Source: CANMXU01 sp052030545 (lineage in GTDB: Bacteria > Pseudomonadota > Gammaproteobacteria > Enterobacterales > Alteromonadaceae). Taken from it: 64,000 nucleotides of DNA. The DNA lies in contig NZ_JBPDIH010000007.1 of NCBI RefSeq assembly GCF_052030545.1, positions 62,001 through 126,000 of the forward strand, given 5' to 3'. Each line of letters starts with the position of its first letter. The stretch's first letter is position 1. Shown here one piece after another: positions 52,155 through 61,092 of the stretch. The position numbers and the translations under genes were made by a program. A model generated the notes under the pieces. It worked only from the letters and a program-made list of their open reading frames with translations. It searched no databases and was not told where the DNA came from.

Positions 52155-53690
52155 ATGAATTCAGTCGTATTTGGTCATAACAGACTCACCATAGAAGATA
52201 TTGTGTCAATCGCACAAAATGAAGCGCAAGTTGAAATAAGTAACGATGAACACTTCACACATAAAATTAATGCTGCCCTAGCGTTTTTAGATACGTTACT
52301 CGCAGAAGAAGGTGTTATTTATGGCGTAACAACCGGCTATGGTGACTCAGTTACTACTGAAATCCCACTTAACTTAGTACAAGAGTTACCGCTACATTTA
52401 ACGCGATTTCATGGTTGTGGTTTAGGTGACTACTTTAATACCACAGAAGGTAAAGCGATTTTAGCAACTAGGCTAGCGTCTTTATCTCAAGGCTATTCAG
52501 GTGTTAGCTGGCAGTTATTGAATTTATTAAGTAACTTTATTAACTTAGATATTATTCCTGTTATACCGCAAGAAGGTTCGGTTGGGGCGAGTGGCGATTT
52601 AACCCCATTGTCCTACGTTGCCGGCGCATTAATTGGCGAGCGAGATGTTTATTACCAAGGTGAACAGCTCAATAGCAAAATAGTGATGGAACAATTAAAC
52701 CTTGCGCCACTAACGCTAAGACCTAAAGAGGGATTGGCGATTATGAACGGCACGGCAGTAATGACGGCTTTGTCTTGTTTAGCCTATTCGCGTGCTGATT
52801 ATCTAGCTAAACTGGCGACCCGAATTACTTCTTTAGCGAGCATTGCACTAAAAGGCAATAGTCATCATTTTGATGAAATTTTATTTTCGGTTAAACCGCA
52901 CTTAGGTCAGCAACAAATTGCCGCCCGAATTCGTGATGATCTTAATCATCATGAGCACCCTAGAAATGCAGACCGATTACAAGACAGGTATTCAATTCGC
53001 TGTGCGCCACATGTGATCGGTGTATTACAAGACAGTTTACCTTTCTTTAAAAACATCATCGAAAATGAACTAAATTCGGCTAATGACAATCCGATAATTG
53101 ATGGCATAGGTGAGCATGTGCTTCATGGTGGACATTTCTATGGCGGCCATATTGCTATGGTGATGGATAACATGAAAACCGCGGTTGCTAATTTGGCAGA
53201 CTTGGCAGATAGGCAAATTGCCTCGTTAGTGGATTCAAGATACAACAATGGTTTGCCGACGAATTTGTCGTCGAGTTGTGATAAAAGGCGTTTTATCAAT
53301 CACGGTTTTAAGGCGGTGCAAATTGGTGCCTCAGCTTACACCGCTGAAGCGTTAAAACTCACAATGCCAGCGAGTGTCTTTTCGCGTTCTACCGAATGCC
53401 ATAATCAAGATAAAGTCAGCATGGGCACCATTGCTGCACGAGATGGCTTAAGAGTATTGCAGCTTACCGAGCAAGTTTTAGCCAGTACGTTACTTGCCGC
53501 TGTTCAAGGTGTTCGAATTAGGCTTACCAATAACGAAATCTCATTAAACTCACTTTCACCGTCGTTAGTGACTATGTATCAAGATATTGCCGATTATTTT
53601 GAAGACTTATCAGAAGATAGGCCATTAGAAGCAGTACTTCGCCAAACCGTAAATTATATTCAAACCCAGCGTTGGTCATTATATGAATAG
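52155..53690 (+). CDS. Aromatic amino acid ammonia-lyase (HAL/PAL/TAL family)
   Basis: Removes ammonia from an aromatic amino acid to give a cinnamate-type starter. It has 511 residues. The self-formed MIO cofactor comes from Ala145-Ser146-Gly147 in 'GSVGASGDLTPLSY'; the catalytic Tyr is at 62 ('TTGYGDS'). The usual selectivity pair is Phe85-His86 in 'LTRFHGCGLG', where histidine lyases have Ser-His and bacterial tyrosine lyases His-Leu. Context in an aryl polyene cluster favours tyrosine and 4-coumarate. Confidence 0.9.
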   Translation: MNSVVFGHNRLTIEDIVSIAQNEAQVEISNDEHFTHKINAALAFLDTLLAEEGVIYGVTTGYGDSVTTEIPLNLVQELPLHLTRFHGCGLGDYFNTTEGKAILATRLASLSQGYSGVSWQLLNLLSNFINLDIIPVIPQEGSVGASGDLTPLSYVAGALIGERDVYYQGEQLNSKIVMEQLNLAPLTLRPKEGLAIMNGTAVMTALSCLAYSRADYLAKLATRITSLASIALKGNSHHFDEILFSVKPHLGQQQIAARIRDDLNHHEHPRNADRLQDRYSIRCAPHVIGVLQDSLPFFKNIIENELNSANDNPIIDGIGEHVLHGGHFYGGHIAMVMDNMKTAVANLADLADRQIASLVDSRYNNGLPTNLSSSCDKRRFINHGFKAVQIGASAYTAEALKLTMPASVFSRSTECHNQDKVSMGTIAARDGLRVLQLTEQVLASTLLAAVQGVRIRLTNNEISLNSLSPSLVTMYQDIADYFEDLSEDRPLEAVLRQTVNYIQTQRWSLYE

Positions 53691-54117
53691 CAAAAACGCC
53701 ATAATGTCAGCCGTTGCAACGGTTGATATTCCGTTTCAAGATTGTGACCCAATGCAAGTGGTTTGGCATGGTAATTATGCGCGCTATTTGGAAGAAGCTC
53801 GCCGAGAACTATTGCGCCAAATAGATTATGACTATATGCAAATGCAGGCATCCGGTTATGTCTGGCCAATTGTCGATATGCGCGTGAAATATATTAACTC
53901 AGCGGTGTTTTCACAGGTTATTCGCATTGAAGCTTACTTAAAAGAATACGAGTCTCGATTGAAAATCGACTATGTGATTTTTGACCAAGCAACAGGAAAA
54001 AAGTTAACTAAAGCCTACACCGTACAAGTTGCCGTTGATATTGAAAGTAAAGAAATGCAATTTGAAAGCCCGAGCACACTTACCGACAAGGTAGAGACAT
54101 GGTTAAAACGTTCTTAA
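53683..54117 (+). CDS. 4-hydroxybenzoyl-CoA-type thioesterase (hotdog fold)
   Basis: 144 residues; 'FQDCDPMQVVWHGNYARYLEEAR' carries the catalytic Asp22 and the conserved His29 of YbgC-like thioesterases. It may edit or release acyl-ACP intermediates in polyene synthesis. It overlaps the lyase gene end by 8 bp and the next gene by 19 bp. Confidence 0.85.
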   Translation: MNSKNAIMSAVATVDIPFQDCDPMQVVWHGNYARYLEEARRELLRQIDYDYMQMQASGYVWPIVDMRVKYINSAVFSQVIRIEAYLKEYESRLKIDYVIFDQATGKKLTKAYTVQVAVDIESKEMQFESPSTLTDKVETWLKRS

Positions 54118-54671
54118 TATTGACGGTGGGCATCTTCTGTCTTTTGCTGATGTCACCACCAGTGCAAGCAGAAGAGTTAAGCGCTAAAGAAGCTGAAACG
54201 TATTTAAATTTGCCTGCACAATTAGGTGAGCAAGGTGTTTTTCTACAGAAAAAATATTTTAAACAACTCAGCAAGCCATTTACCTCTTCAGGTAGTTACC
54301 ATATCTCAGGGGAAACGTTTCTTTGGCGAACCCTTGAACCTGCGCAAAGCCAATTAGTGTTTGACGGCGATACGCTTTGGCAAGAGTCTGCTATTGGTAA
54401 AAAAGAAAAGCTGCCGGTAGCAGGTCACTATATTGCAATAATTAAAGCGCTGATAACGGTTGATTTAAACGCGTTAACCGAAAGTTTTACCTTAGGCAAA
54501 GTCCCCGAAAAGCAATGTCTTTTACTTACACCGAAAGAGCAGCAGCTTACGATATTGGCCAACACCATTGAATTATGCGTCAATGGAGAAACATTAACTG
54601 TTCAACTTAATGAATCTAGTGGCAATTACAGCCAGATTTTAATATCTCAAACATCAGTCGATAAGAAGTAG
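54099..54671 (+). CDS. LolA-like periplasmic carrier protein
   Basis: 190 residues with a signal peptide ('FLILTVGIFCLLLMSPPVQA') and the half-barrel pattern of outer membrane lipoprotein carriers ('FTSSGSYHISGETFLWRTLEP', 'LVFDGDTLWQES'). In aryl polyene clusters a LolA-like protein, an MMPL exporter and a DUF3261 lipoprotein are thought to carry the lipid-anchored pigment to the outer membrane; all three are encoded here. The chromosomal LolA proper is not in the window. Confidence 0.85.
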   Translation: MVKTFLILTVGIFCLLLMSPPVQAEELSAKEAETYLNLPAQLGEQGVFLQKKYFKQLSKPFTSSGSYHISGETFLWRTLEPAQSQLVFDGDTLWQESAIGKKEKLPVAGHYIAIIKALITVDLNALTESFTLGKVPEKQCLLLTPKEQQLTILANTIELCVNGETLTVQLNESSGNYSQILISQTSVDKK

Positions 54672-54680
54672 AAGGGCTAA

Positions 54681-56918
54681 ATGCAAGCAAAGAAAGGATG
54701 CACGATTTTACTTGTTGGCCAAATAACAATTACGCTGATCTTATTGGTTATTTCACTTCGCCAAGGTATTAGCTTACAGGCGGATATGTTAACTGCGTTG
54801 CCAGAGTCAAATTTTGACAAACCTATTTTACATGCAGAAAAACAGCTTTTTAACCGCGCCAGCTCCCATGTGGTAATTTCGTTTAGTGGCAGTGATAAAG
54901 AGCAAGCTTACCAAGATTTTTTACCGAAAATTATCAAACATGGTTGGCAAGCGCAGCTTCCCGATACTGAAAAACTTAATCAGTTAGCCAATTTTTATGT
55001 CGATTACGCCGGCTATCTATTAAGCGAACAGTACTCAACCAACATAGCGGATGAGCAACGTTTTAGGCAATACTTTACGGCGCAAATGTCACAATTTTCG
55101 AATCCGTTATTGTCTCAAACCTTTGAAAAAGATCCCAGTTTAGCAACGGCAAATTTCATAGATGAATTAATCGCCAAACAGTCAAATTTACAAACGAAAA
55201 ACGGTTATTTTTTTGCTGACCATGTAACCGAAAAGCCGATAGTCTTAATGCTTGATGTGGGCTTGAAGGAGGAAGCATCGCAAGGCATTAACTTTGCTAT
55301 TTCAACCCGAAATACCTTACTTGCGCTAATCGCCGCTAACAAGCAAGCATTCCCCGAAGTGGCAATAGAGCTCTCTGGCATACTTATGCATTCAGCTGAA
55401 AATGCAGAGCAAGCCAAATGGGAAATGAGCTTTTTTGGCACGTTGAGCTTAATGGCAACAATATTGTTGGTGGTGTTTGTATTTCGAAGTATGACACCAC
55501 TTATTTGGATTGTATTAACGGTATCAAATGCCTTATTAATGGGCTTTACTTGCCTAGTTTGGGTGTTTGAAAGTGTTCATATAATCACATTAGTTTTTGG
55601 TACAACTTTAATTGGGCTTGGTGTCGATTATTGCTTACATGTTTTGGCTCATAAAACCTTTGCACGTAAAACCTCAATTACTAACACGATACTGTTTGCC
55701 TTTCTCACGACAGTGCTCAGTTACAGTTTGTTGTTCTTAACGCCATTGGCGATATTAAAGCAGGTTGCTGTGTTTGTGTGTTCAGGGTTATTTGCCGCTT
55801 TAATTGTAAGTTTATGGCTAGAAAAAACAGGTATGTTGCGTCTGAAAATGTCGGGCGATGATATTGCCAAAGTCAATAGCACCAAACATTTAAAAGCCGT
55901 TATGTTCATAGGGCGTAAGCTTGCTGTAGTTATTACGGGCTTATTAGTTATATATTCTGTCGTTAAGCCGTTAAGTTTTGATGATAGCATTGCCAAGTTA
56001 AATGCAAGCTCGGCTGAACTGGTTGCCGCTGAGCAATATCATCGTTCGTTATTAGGTTTTCAAGATAAGAGTCGTATTTTTGTTTATGCTAACTCTTTGC
56101 AACAATTGCTTGAAAAAGAAGAGCGGCTTGCTCAAAAAATTCAAACGCATTTACCTAATACAACAATTACCAAATTAAGTGACTGGCTACCTTCTGCCGC
56201 GACTCAAAAGCAAAACATTACCCTCTTTGAACAAGCGCATGGCAATAAGGTTTATTTAGCGGTGCAAGAATTCTTGCCTGAATATAGGTTTAATCAACCA
56301 GCAAAACTTTTGACTTTAGAAGATTTAGTGGCTGTTACGGGGCAGCAGCTTGTGAATGCTAAATATGTCACCTACCAAGATTTTCATGTTTCTTTAATAG
56401 AGGTTAATAGCACTGATACTGCTCAGCTTGGCGCCATTATCGACGATAGTGAAAATGTCGCACTATTTGATAAGCAGCGTTCACTAAGTAAAGTGCTTTC
56501 TTCGTTTAGAATAGAGTTATCTTATTGGTTAGTTGCGGCTATTGTTGCGATTTTAGCGATGCTTTACATTCGGTTTAAATGGCATACAACAGTCGTTGCG
56601 AGTTATGTTATTTTGGCAAGTTTAAATGCTGCGCTTGCACTAGCTTGTCTCATCCAAGGTTCACTTAATGTTTTTAATTTGCTCAGTGCGATTTTAGTTA
56701 TTGGCCTTGCGGTCGATTATTTGATTTTTTATCGAGAGAAAGAGTTCTCTGATGCTAATGTGATTGCAATAAGCTTGTCGGCAGCGTCTTCATTTTTTGT
56801 GTTTGGCATGCTTGCGTTTAGCCAAACCCCTGCAGTTCAAAGCTTTGGCATTACAGTCACGATAGGACTCTTATTAATTTATTTGCTCGCCCCCTTAGTG
56901 GTAAAAGGAAGAAAATGA
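54681..56918 (+). CDS. MMPL/RND-family exporter
   Basis: 745-residue inner membrane protein with the repeated RND layout: one N-terminal membrane helix, a large periplasmic domain, then a group of five helices ('LVFGTTLIGLGVDYCLHVLAH'), and the same again in the C-terminal half ('AILVIGLAVDYLIFYREKE'). The conserved Gly-x-x-x-Asp-Tyr motif in the fourth helix of each half is visible. It probably moves the pigment lipid out of the inner membrane, handing it to the LolA-like protein. Confidence 0.9.
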   Translation: MQAKKGCTILLVGQITITLILLVISLRQGISLQADMLTALPESNFDKPILHAEKQLFNRASSHVVISFSGSDKEQAYQDFLPKIIKHGWQAQLPDTEKLNQLANFYVDYAGYLLSEQYSTNIADEQRFRQYFTAQMSQFSNPLLSQTFEKDPSLATANFIDELIAKQSNLQTKNGYFFADHVTEKPIVLMLDVGLKEEASQGINFAISTRNTLLALIAANKQAFPEVAIELSGILMHSAENAEQAKWEMSFFGTLSLMATILLVVFVFRSMTPLIWIVLTVSNALLMGFTCLVWVFESVHIITLVFGTTLIGLGVDYCLHVLAHKTFARKTSITNTILFAFLTTVLSYSLLFLTPLAILKQVAVFVCSGLFAALIVSLWLEKTGMLRLKMSGDDIAKVNSTKHLKAVMFIGRKLAVVITGLLVIYSVVKPLSFDDSIAKLNASSAELVAAEQYHRSLLGFQDKSRIFVYANSLQQLLEKEERLAQKIQTHLPNTTITKLSDWLPSAATQKQNITLFEQAHGNKVYLAVQEFLPEYRFNQPAKLLTLEDLVAVTGQQLVNAKYVTYQDFHVSLIEVNSTDTAQLGAIIDDSENVALFDKQRSLSKVLSSFRIELSYWLVAAIVAILAMLYIRFKWHTTVVASYVILASLNAALALACLIQGSLNVFNLLSAILVIGLAVDYLIFYREKEFSDANVIAISLSAASSFFVFGMLAFSQTPAVQSFGITVTIGLLLIYLLAPLVVKGRK

Positions 56919-58156
56919 AAAAAGAAGTATTTGATGTTGTTATCATCGGCGCTGGGCCTTCTGGTGCTGTCGCTGGGGCAATGTTGGCTCAATTAAATCG
57001 TAAAGTACTTATCATTGAAAAAGAATATTTTCCGCGCTTTTCTATTGGTGAAAGTTTGTTACCTCAATGTATGGCATTTTTATCTGATGCAGGGCTTGTT
57101 GATGCAGTGCATAGCGGTGCTGAAAAGTTTGCTTTTCAATTTAAAAACGGTGCCGCGTTTAGTAAACAAGGACAAGAAACATTTTTTGACTTCACGCAAA
57201 AATTTTCAGAAGGTCCAGGAACAACGTATCAAGTAAAGCGTGCAGACTTTGATAATTTGTTAGCACAAGGCGCGCAAGACAAAGGGGTTGAAATTCGTTA
57301 TGGACATCAAGTTTTAGCGGTTGATGTTGACGATGAATTGCCAAGTGTAACGGTAAAGAGTGAGTCTGGTGAGCACTACACAGTTGAGGGTAAATTCTTA
57401 TTGGATGCCAGTGGTTTTGGTCGTGTACTGCCGCGTTTATTAGACCTAGAGCTACCTTCTAGTTTTCCGGTGCGCCATTCTTATTTTGCTCATTTTCAAG
57501 ATAATATTTGTGATGCAAACTTTGACCGCGATAAAATTTTAATTACCGTTCACCCTGAGCATCAAGATATTTGGTATTGGTTGATCCCTTTTTCAGACGG
57601 TACGGCAAGTGTTGGCGTGGTTGGCGAGCCAGAAAAATTCGACCAAACGCATACTCCTGAACAAGTCTTATTGCAATTTATTGAACAAGCGCCGAACCTC
57701 AAGCATTTATTGGCTGATGCTAAGGTTATCAATAGTGTTCAAACAATTAGAGGCTATTCCGCCGATGTAACCCGTTTGCATGGTGATAATTACGCCTTGT
57801 TGGGCAATGCTGGCGAGTTTTTAGATCCTGTTTTCTCCTCAGGTGTCACCATTGCGTTGAAGTCAGCGTCCTTGATCGTACCTTTAATTGAAGACAAGCT
57901 TAATGGTAAAAAAATCGATTTAGCTAAAGACTATGCTGCGCCATTAAAACAAGGTGTTGATTGTTTTAGAACCTTTGTTAGTGCTTGGTATGATGGGCGT
58001 TTTCAAGATGTTATTTTTTTCAGTGAGCAAGAGCCTCATGTGAGAGGTATGATTAGCTCCATTCTTGCAGGTTATGCATGGGATCTAGACAACCCTTATG
58101 TCGCTCAAAGTGAACGCCGGTTTAATGTTCTTCATCAGTTATGCAAAAGTGAATAA
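56915..58156 (+). CDS. FAD-dependent oxidoreductase (geranylgeranyl reductase / tryptophan halogenase-like)
   Basis: 413 residues. N-terminal Rossmann motif GAGPSG at 12-17, 'RFSIGESLLPQC' and 'LDASGFGRVLPRLL' in the middle, and 'LLGNAGEFLDPVFSSGV' binding FAD near the C-terminus. Such flavoproteins recur in aryl polyene and related flexirubin clusters, with an unknown step (oxidation of the aromatic head or of the chain). The lysine and WxWxIP motifs of true halogenases are not evident, so halogenation is unlikely. Confidence 0.85.
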   Translation: MKKEVFDVVIIGAGPSGAVAGAMLAQLNRKVLIIEKEYFPRFSIGESLLPQCMAFLSDAGLVDAVHSGAEKFAFQFKNGAAFSKQGQETFFDFTQKFSEGPGTTYQVKRADFDNLLAQGAQDKGVEIRYGHQVLAVDVDDELPSVTVKSESGEHYTVEGKFLLDASGFGRVLPRLLDLELPSSFPVRHSYFAHFQDNICDANFDRDKILITVHPEHQDIWYWLIPFSDGTASVGVVGEPEKFDQTHTPEQVLLQFIEQAPNLKHLLADAKVINSVQTIRGYSADVTRLHGDNYALLGNAGEFLDPVFSSGVTIALKSASLIVPLIEDKLNGKKIDLAKDYAAPLKQGVDCFRTFVSAWYDGRFQDVIFFSEQEPHVRGMISSILAGYAWDLDNPYVAQSERRFNVLHQLCKSE

Positions 58157-58159
58157 TCA

Positions 58160-58726
58160 ATGACTTGCATAATTGATCAAATAAAAGCCTGTATTATTGC
58201 ATGGTTGTTATTGTTAAGCTTAGGTTGCACTGCTGTGTATCAAGCTGAACGTGTCGTTATAGCCGACGGTGTTTTTTGGCAACTTCAGCCAGCTGATGCG
58301 CTGGATAAAATTAATCAGCAGACGGTTTTGATCACCGCAAATTATCAAAATAATGCCCAGCAATTGTTAGTGACTACTGAATTTCGAGAAAATGTAATGC
58401 ACCAAGTCGCTATTTCACTACAAGGACTGCCTCTATATGAATTATCATTAGATAACTCGGGCATGGTGACATATCAGCAATATATACCTTCTTCCATTAA
58501 GCCGAAATATATACTGTCTGATATGCAGCTGGTGCATTTACCGTTAAATCATTTGAATGCGATGTTAACGGGAGCAATTGTGACCGAAACCACGACTGAA
58601 ACTGGACGACAGCGAATGGTGTTTCAAGGTCAAAAAATTATAATGACTATCGATTATCAAGCAAGTGGTATTACCATGGTTCATCATCAAAGAAATTACC
58701 AATTAACGATAAAGGAAGTTGAGTAA
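58160..58726 (+). CDS. DUF3261 lipoprotein
   Basis: 188 residues with a lipobox at Cys23 ('LLLLSLGCTAVY') and a beta-rich LolB-like body ('LLVTTEFRENVMHQVAISLQG', 'RQRMVFQGQKIIMTIDYQ'). Likely anchored to the outer membrane and paired with the LolA-like protein of the cluster, in the way LolB receives from LolA. Confidence 0.8.
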   Translation: MTCIIDQIKACIIAWLLLLSLGCTAVYQAERVVIADGVFWQLQPADALDKINQQTVLITANYQNNAQQLLVTTEFRENVMHQVAISLQGLPLYELSLDNSGMVTYQQYIPSSIKPKYILSDMQLVHLPLNHLNAMLTGAIVTETTTETGRQRMVFQGQKIIMTIDYQASGITMVHHQRNYQLTIKEVE

Positions 58727-58727
58727 C

Positions 58728-59915
58728 ATGAGTTACCTACATGACCTTGGCATAGTCTGTTCGTTGGGAAAAGATAAGTTATCTGTCATCGACTCTTTAT
58801 TAAATCACCCTGAAAATGAGTACCTAACGGCATGGCAACAAGCTGTCGACTCAGAAAAACAGTTTATTTGCGGACAAGCGACTGTTAGCCAAACTGAATT
58901 ACCTAATTTATCGGAATTTTCATCAAAATATCAAAGTCGAAATAATCAATTGGCGATGTTAGCTTATCAGCAAATTTCACCGACGTTATTCTCTTTGACA
59001 AAGCATAGTACACCGGCGCGTATTGCTGTTGTTATCGGTACGAGTACCTCCGGCATCAAAGAAGGTGAGCAGGCTAAAGCTTGTTTAAATAGTGATAATC
59101 AATGGCCACAAGATTATCACTATCATATGCAAGAAATGGTATCGCCGGCAGAGTTTCTCGCTAAAGTTTCTGGTGCTAAAGGTCCTGTGTATAGTATTTC
59201 AACTGCCTGTAGCTCTAGCGCTAAAGCAATGGCGAGTGCACAAGCATTACTTGAAGCTGACTTAGCGGATATTGTCATTTGTGGTGGGGTTGATACATTA
59301 AGTCATTTACCAAACAATGGTTTCAATTCATTGGAATCTATCGCTAGCCAGTATTGCAATCCTTTATCTGCCGAGCGTGATGGCATAAATATTGGTGAAG
59401 GCGCAGCATTGTTTGTTATGGCCAAGCAGCCCGCTGAAATTAAGTTGTGTGGCGTTGGTGAAACCTCTGATGCACATCATATTTCTGCGCCTCATCCAAG
59501 CGGAGAAGGTGCTCAAGCGGCAATGCAAAAAGCATTAGAGCATGCGTCATTGAGTCCATCTGATATTGATTATATTAATTTGCATGGTACTGCGACGATT
59601 AAAAATGATGAAATGGAAGCGCTAGCGGTTCATTCTCTGTTTGGCGCTAAGGTGCCATGCAGCTCAACGAAGCGCTTTACCGGTCACACTCTTGGTGCAG
59701 CTGGTGCAATTGAGTCAGCAATTTTGTGGTTGCTACTGTCAAACTTTAACAAAACTTGTGCGCTGCCTGTCAATAAAAGTGATTTTGGTATTGATGCAAA
59801 ACTTGCTAATATTTCAACCGTTAAAAACCAAACTAATATAAAGTTACGTTATTGCTTGTCCAACTCTTTTGCTTTTGGCGGTAATAATATCAGCGTAATA
59901 ATAGGTAAATCTTAA
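58728..59915 (+). CDS. Beta-ketoacyl-ACP synthase 1 of the aryl polyene cluster
   Basis: 395 residues, FabF/FabB-type fold. Catalytic Cys161 in 'SISTACSSSAKAM', and His residues in 'NLHGTATIKND' and 'FTGHTLGAAGAIE'. Elongates the acyl chain by decarboxylative condensation. I chose ATG 58728 (AAGGA 11 bp upstream) over TTG 58719, which is too close to the ribosome-binding site. It overlaps the dehydratase gene by 1 bp. Confidence 0.9.
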   Translation: MSYLHDLGIVCSLGKDKLSVIDSLLNHPENEYLTAWQQAVDSEKQFICGQATVSQTELPNLSEFSSKYQSRNNQLAMLAYQQISPTLFSLTKHSTPARIAVVIGTSTSGIKEGEQAKACLNSDNQWPQDYHYHMQEMVSPAEFLAKVSGAKGPVYSISTACSSSAKAMASAQALLEADLADIVICGGVDTLSHLPNNGFNSLESIASQYCNPLSAERDGINIGEGAALFVMAKQPAEIKLCGVGETSDAHHISAPHPSGEGAQAAMQKALEHASLSPSDIDYINLHGTATIKNDEMEALAVHSLFGAKVPCSSTKRFTGHTLGAAGAIESAILWLLLSNFNKTCALPVNKSDFGIDAKLANISTVKNQTNIKLRYCLSNSFAFGGNNISVIIGKS

Positions 59916-60370
59916 TGAGTAAATACGCCATCGAAGAGCTGATAGCCCATAAGTCACCCATGGCTTTGCTAGCAAGAATGGTTAGCTATGATGAAGCGAG
60001 TGCGGTTTGCGAAGTGGATATTAGCGAAAGTTCGCCTTTTTTTCAGTCTAATTTAGATGGCGTGGCAAACTATGTTGGTATCGAATATATGGCACAAACC
60101 ATCGCCGCGTTTGCAGGTGCTAAGGCACTAGATAAAGGCAAGGCTATTGATATTGGTTTTTTATTAGGCAGTCGTAAATATCAAACTTATCAACCAAATT
60201 TTACCAATGGCACCACTTACCAAGTCAGTGTCAAAGAATTATATAAAGAAGATTCCGGGTTAAGTGTTTTTGAATGTGATATTAAAAACCAAGAGCAATT
60301 AATAGCATCAGCAAAAGTGAATGCTTTTCAACCTAATAATCCTAAGGAATTTCTTGAGGAACAAAAATGA
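59915..60370 (+). CDS. Second hotdog-fold dehydratase (ApeP-like)
   Basis: 151 residues; 'ELIAHKSPMALL' with a conserved His12 and 'GIEYMAQTIAAFAGA' fit the dehydratase subfamily found next to ketosynthases in aryl polyene clusters. It overlaps both neighbours by 1-4 bp. Together with the product of 50096 it gives two dehydratases, the usual number in these clusters. Confidence 0.83.
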   Translation: MSKYAIEELIAHKSPMALLARMVSYDEASAVCEVDISESSPFFQSNLDGVANYVGIEYMAQTIAAFAGAKALDKGKAIDIGFLLGSRKYQTYQPNFTNGTTYQVSVKELYKEDSGLSVFECDIKNQEQLIASAKVNAFQPNNPKEFLEEQK

Positions 60371-61092
60371 ATAAACGTGTTTTAGTGACTGGGTCTAGTC
60401 GAGGTATAGGACGCGCAATCGCATTGCGACTTGCTAAACAAGGATTTGATGTAACGGTGCATTGCCGAAGTCAACGATCGCTTGCACAAGACGTGGTATT
60501 AGAGATTGAGTCAATGGGAAGACAAGCCAATATACTTCAGTTTGATGTATGTGATCGCAATGGTGCTAAAGAAGCGATTGAACAAGATATTAAAGAACGT
60601 GGTTATTACTACGGCGTGGTTTGTAATGCTGGTATTACTCGAGATATGGCATTTCCTGCGATGTCGGGCGACGATTGGGATGATGTTATCAAAACGGGTC
60701 TAGAAGGTTTTTATAATGTCGTGCATCCAACCGTTATGCCTATGGTGCAGTCTCGTCAAGGCGGGCGAATTGTTACTATGGCCTCGGTTTCTGGCGTTGC
60801 TGGTAATCGTGGTCAAGTCAACTATAGCGCTGCTAAAGCGGGTGTGATTGGCGCAACTAAAGCATTAGCTTTGGAGCTTGCTAAACGAAAAATTACGGTG
60901 AACTGTGTTGCACCTGGGCTAATTGAAACTGAAATGACAGAAGACTTACCAGTTAAAGATATTGTAAAAATGATCCCGTTAAAACGTATGGGTAAAGTCG
61001 ACGAAGTTGCTGGAACGGTTGCTTTTTTAATGTCTGATGATGCCTCTTATATTACCCGTCAGGTACTTTCAGTGAATGGCGGATTAGTCTAA
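60367..61092 (+). CDS. 3-ketoacyl-ACP reductase (FabG-like)
   Basis: 241-residue short-chain dehydrogenase. NADPH motif TGSSRGIG at 8-15, 'CNAGITRD', and catalytic Tyr153 and Lys157 in 'NYSAAKAG'. Reduces the 3-keto group in each elongation round, before dehydration to a conjugated polyene (compare ApeQ). Overlaps the genes on both sides. Confidence 0.92.
   Translation: MNKRVLVTGSSRGIGRAIALRLAKQGFDVTVHCRSQRSLAQDVVLEIESMGRQANILQFDVCDRNGAKEAIEQDIKERGYYYGVVCNAGITRDMAFPAMSGDDWDDVIKTGLEGFYNVVHPTVMPMVQSRQGGRIVTMASVSGVAGNRGQVNYSAAKAGVIGATKALALELAKRKITVNCVAPGLIETEMTEDLPVKDIVKMIPLKRMGKVDEVAGTVAFLMSDDASYITRQVLSVNGGLV

Noticed and set aside
56915..58156. Tryptophan halogenase giving a halogenated pigment
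   Set aside because: The fold is similar, but the halogenase WxWxIP motif and catalytic Lys are not evident.
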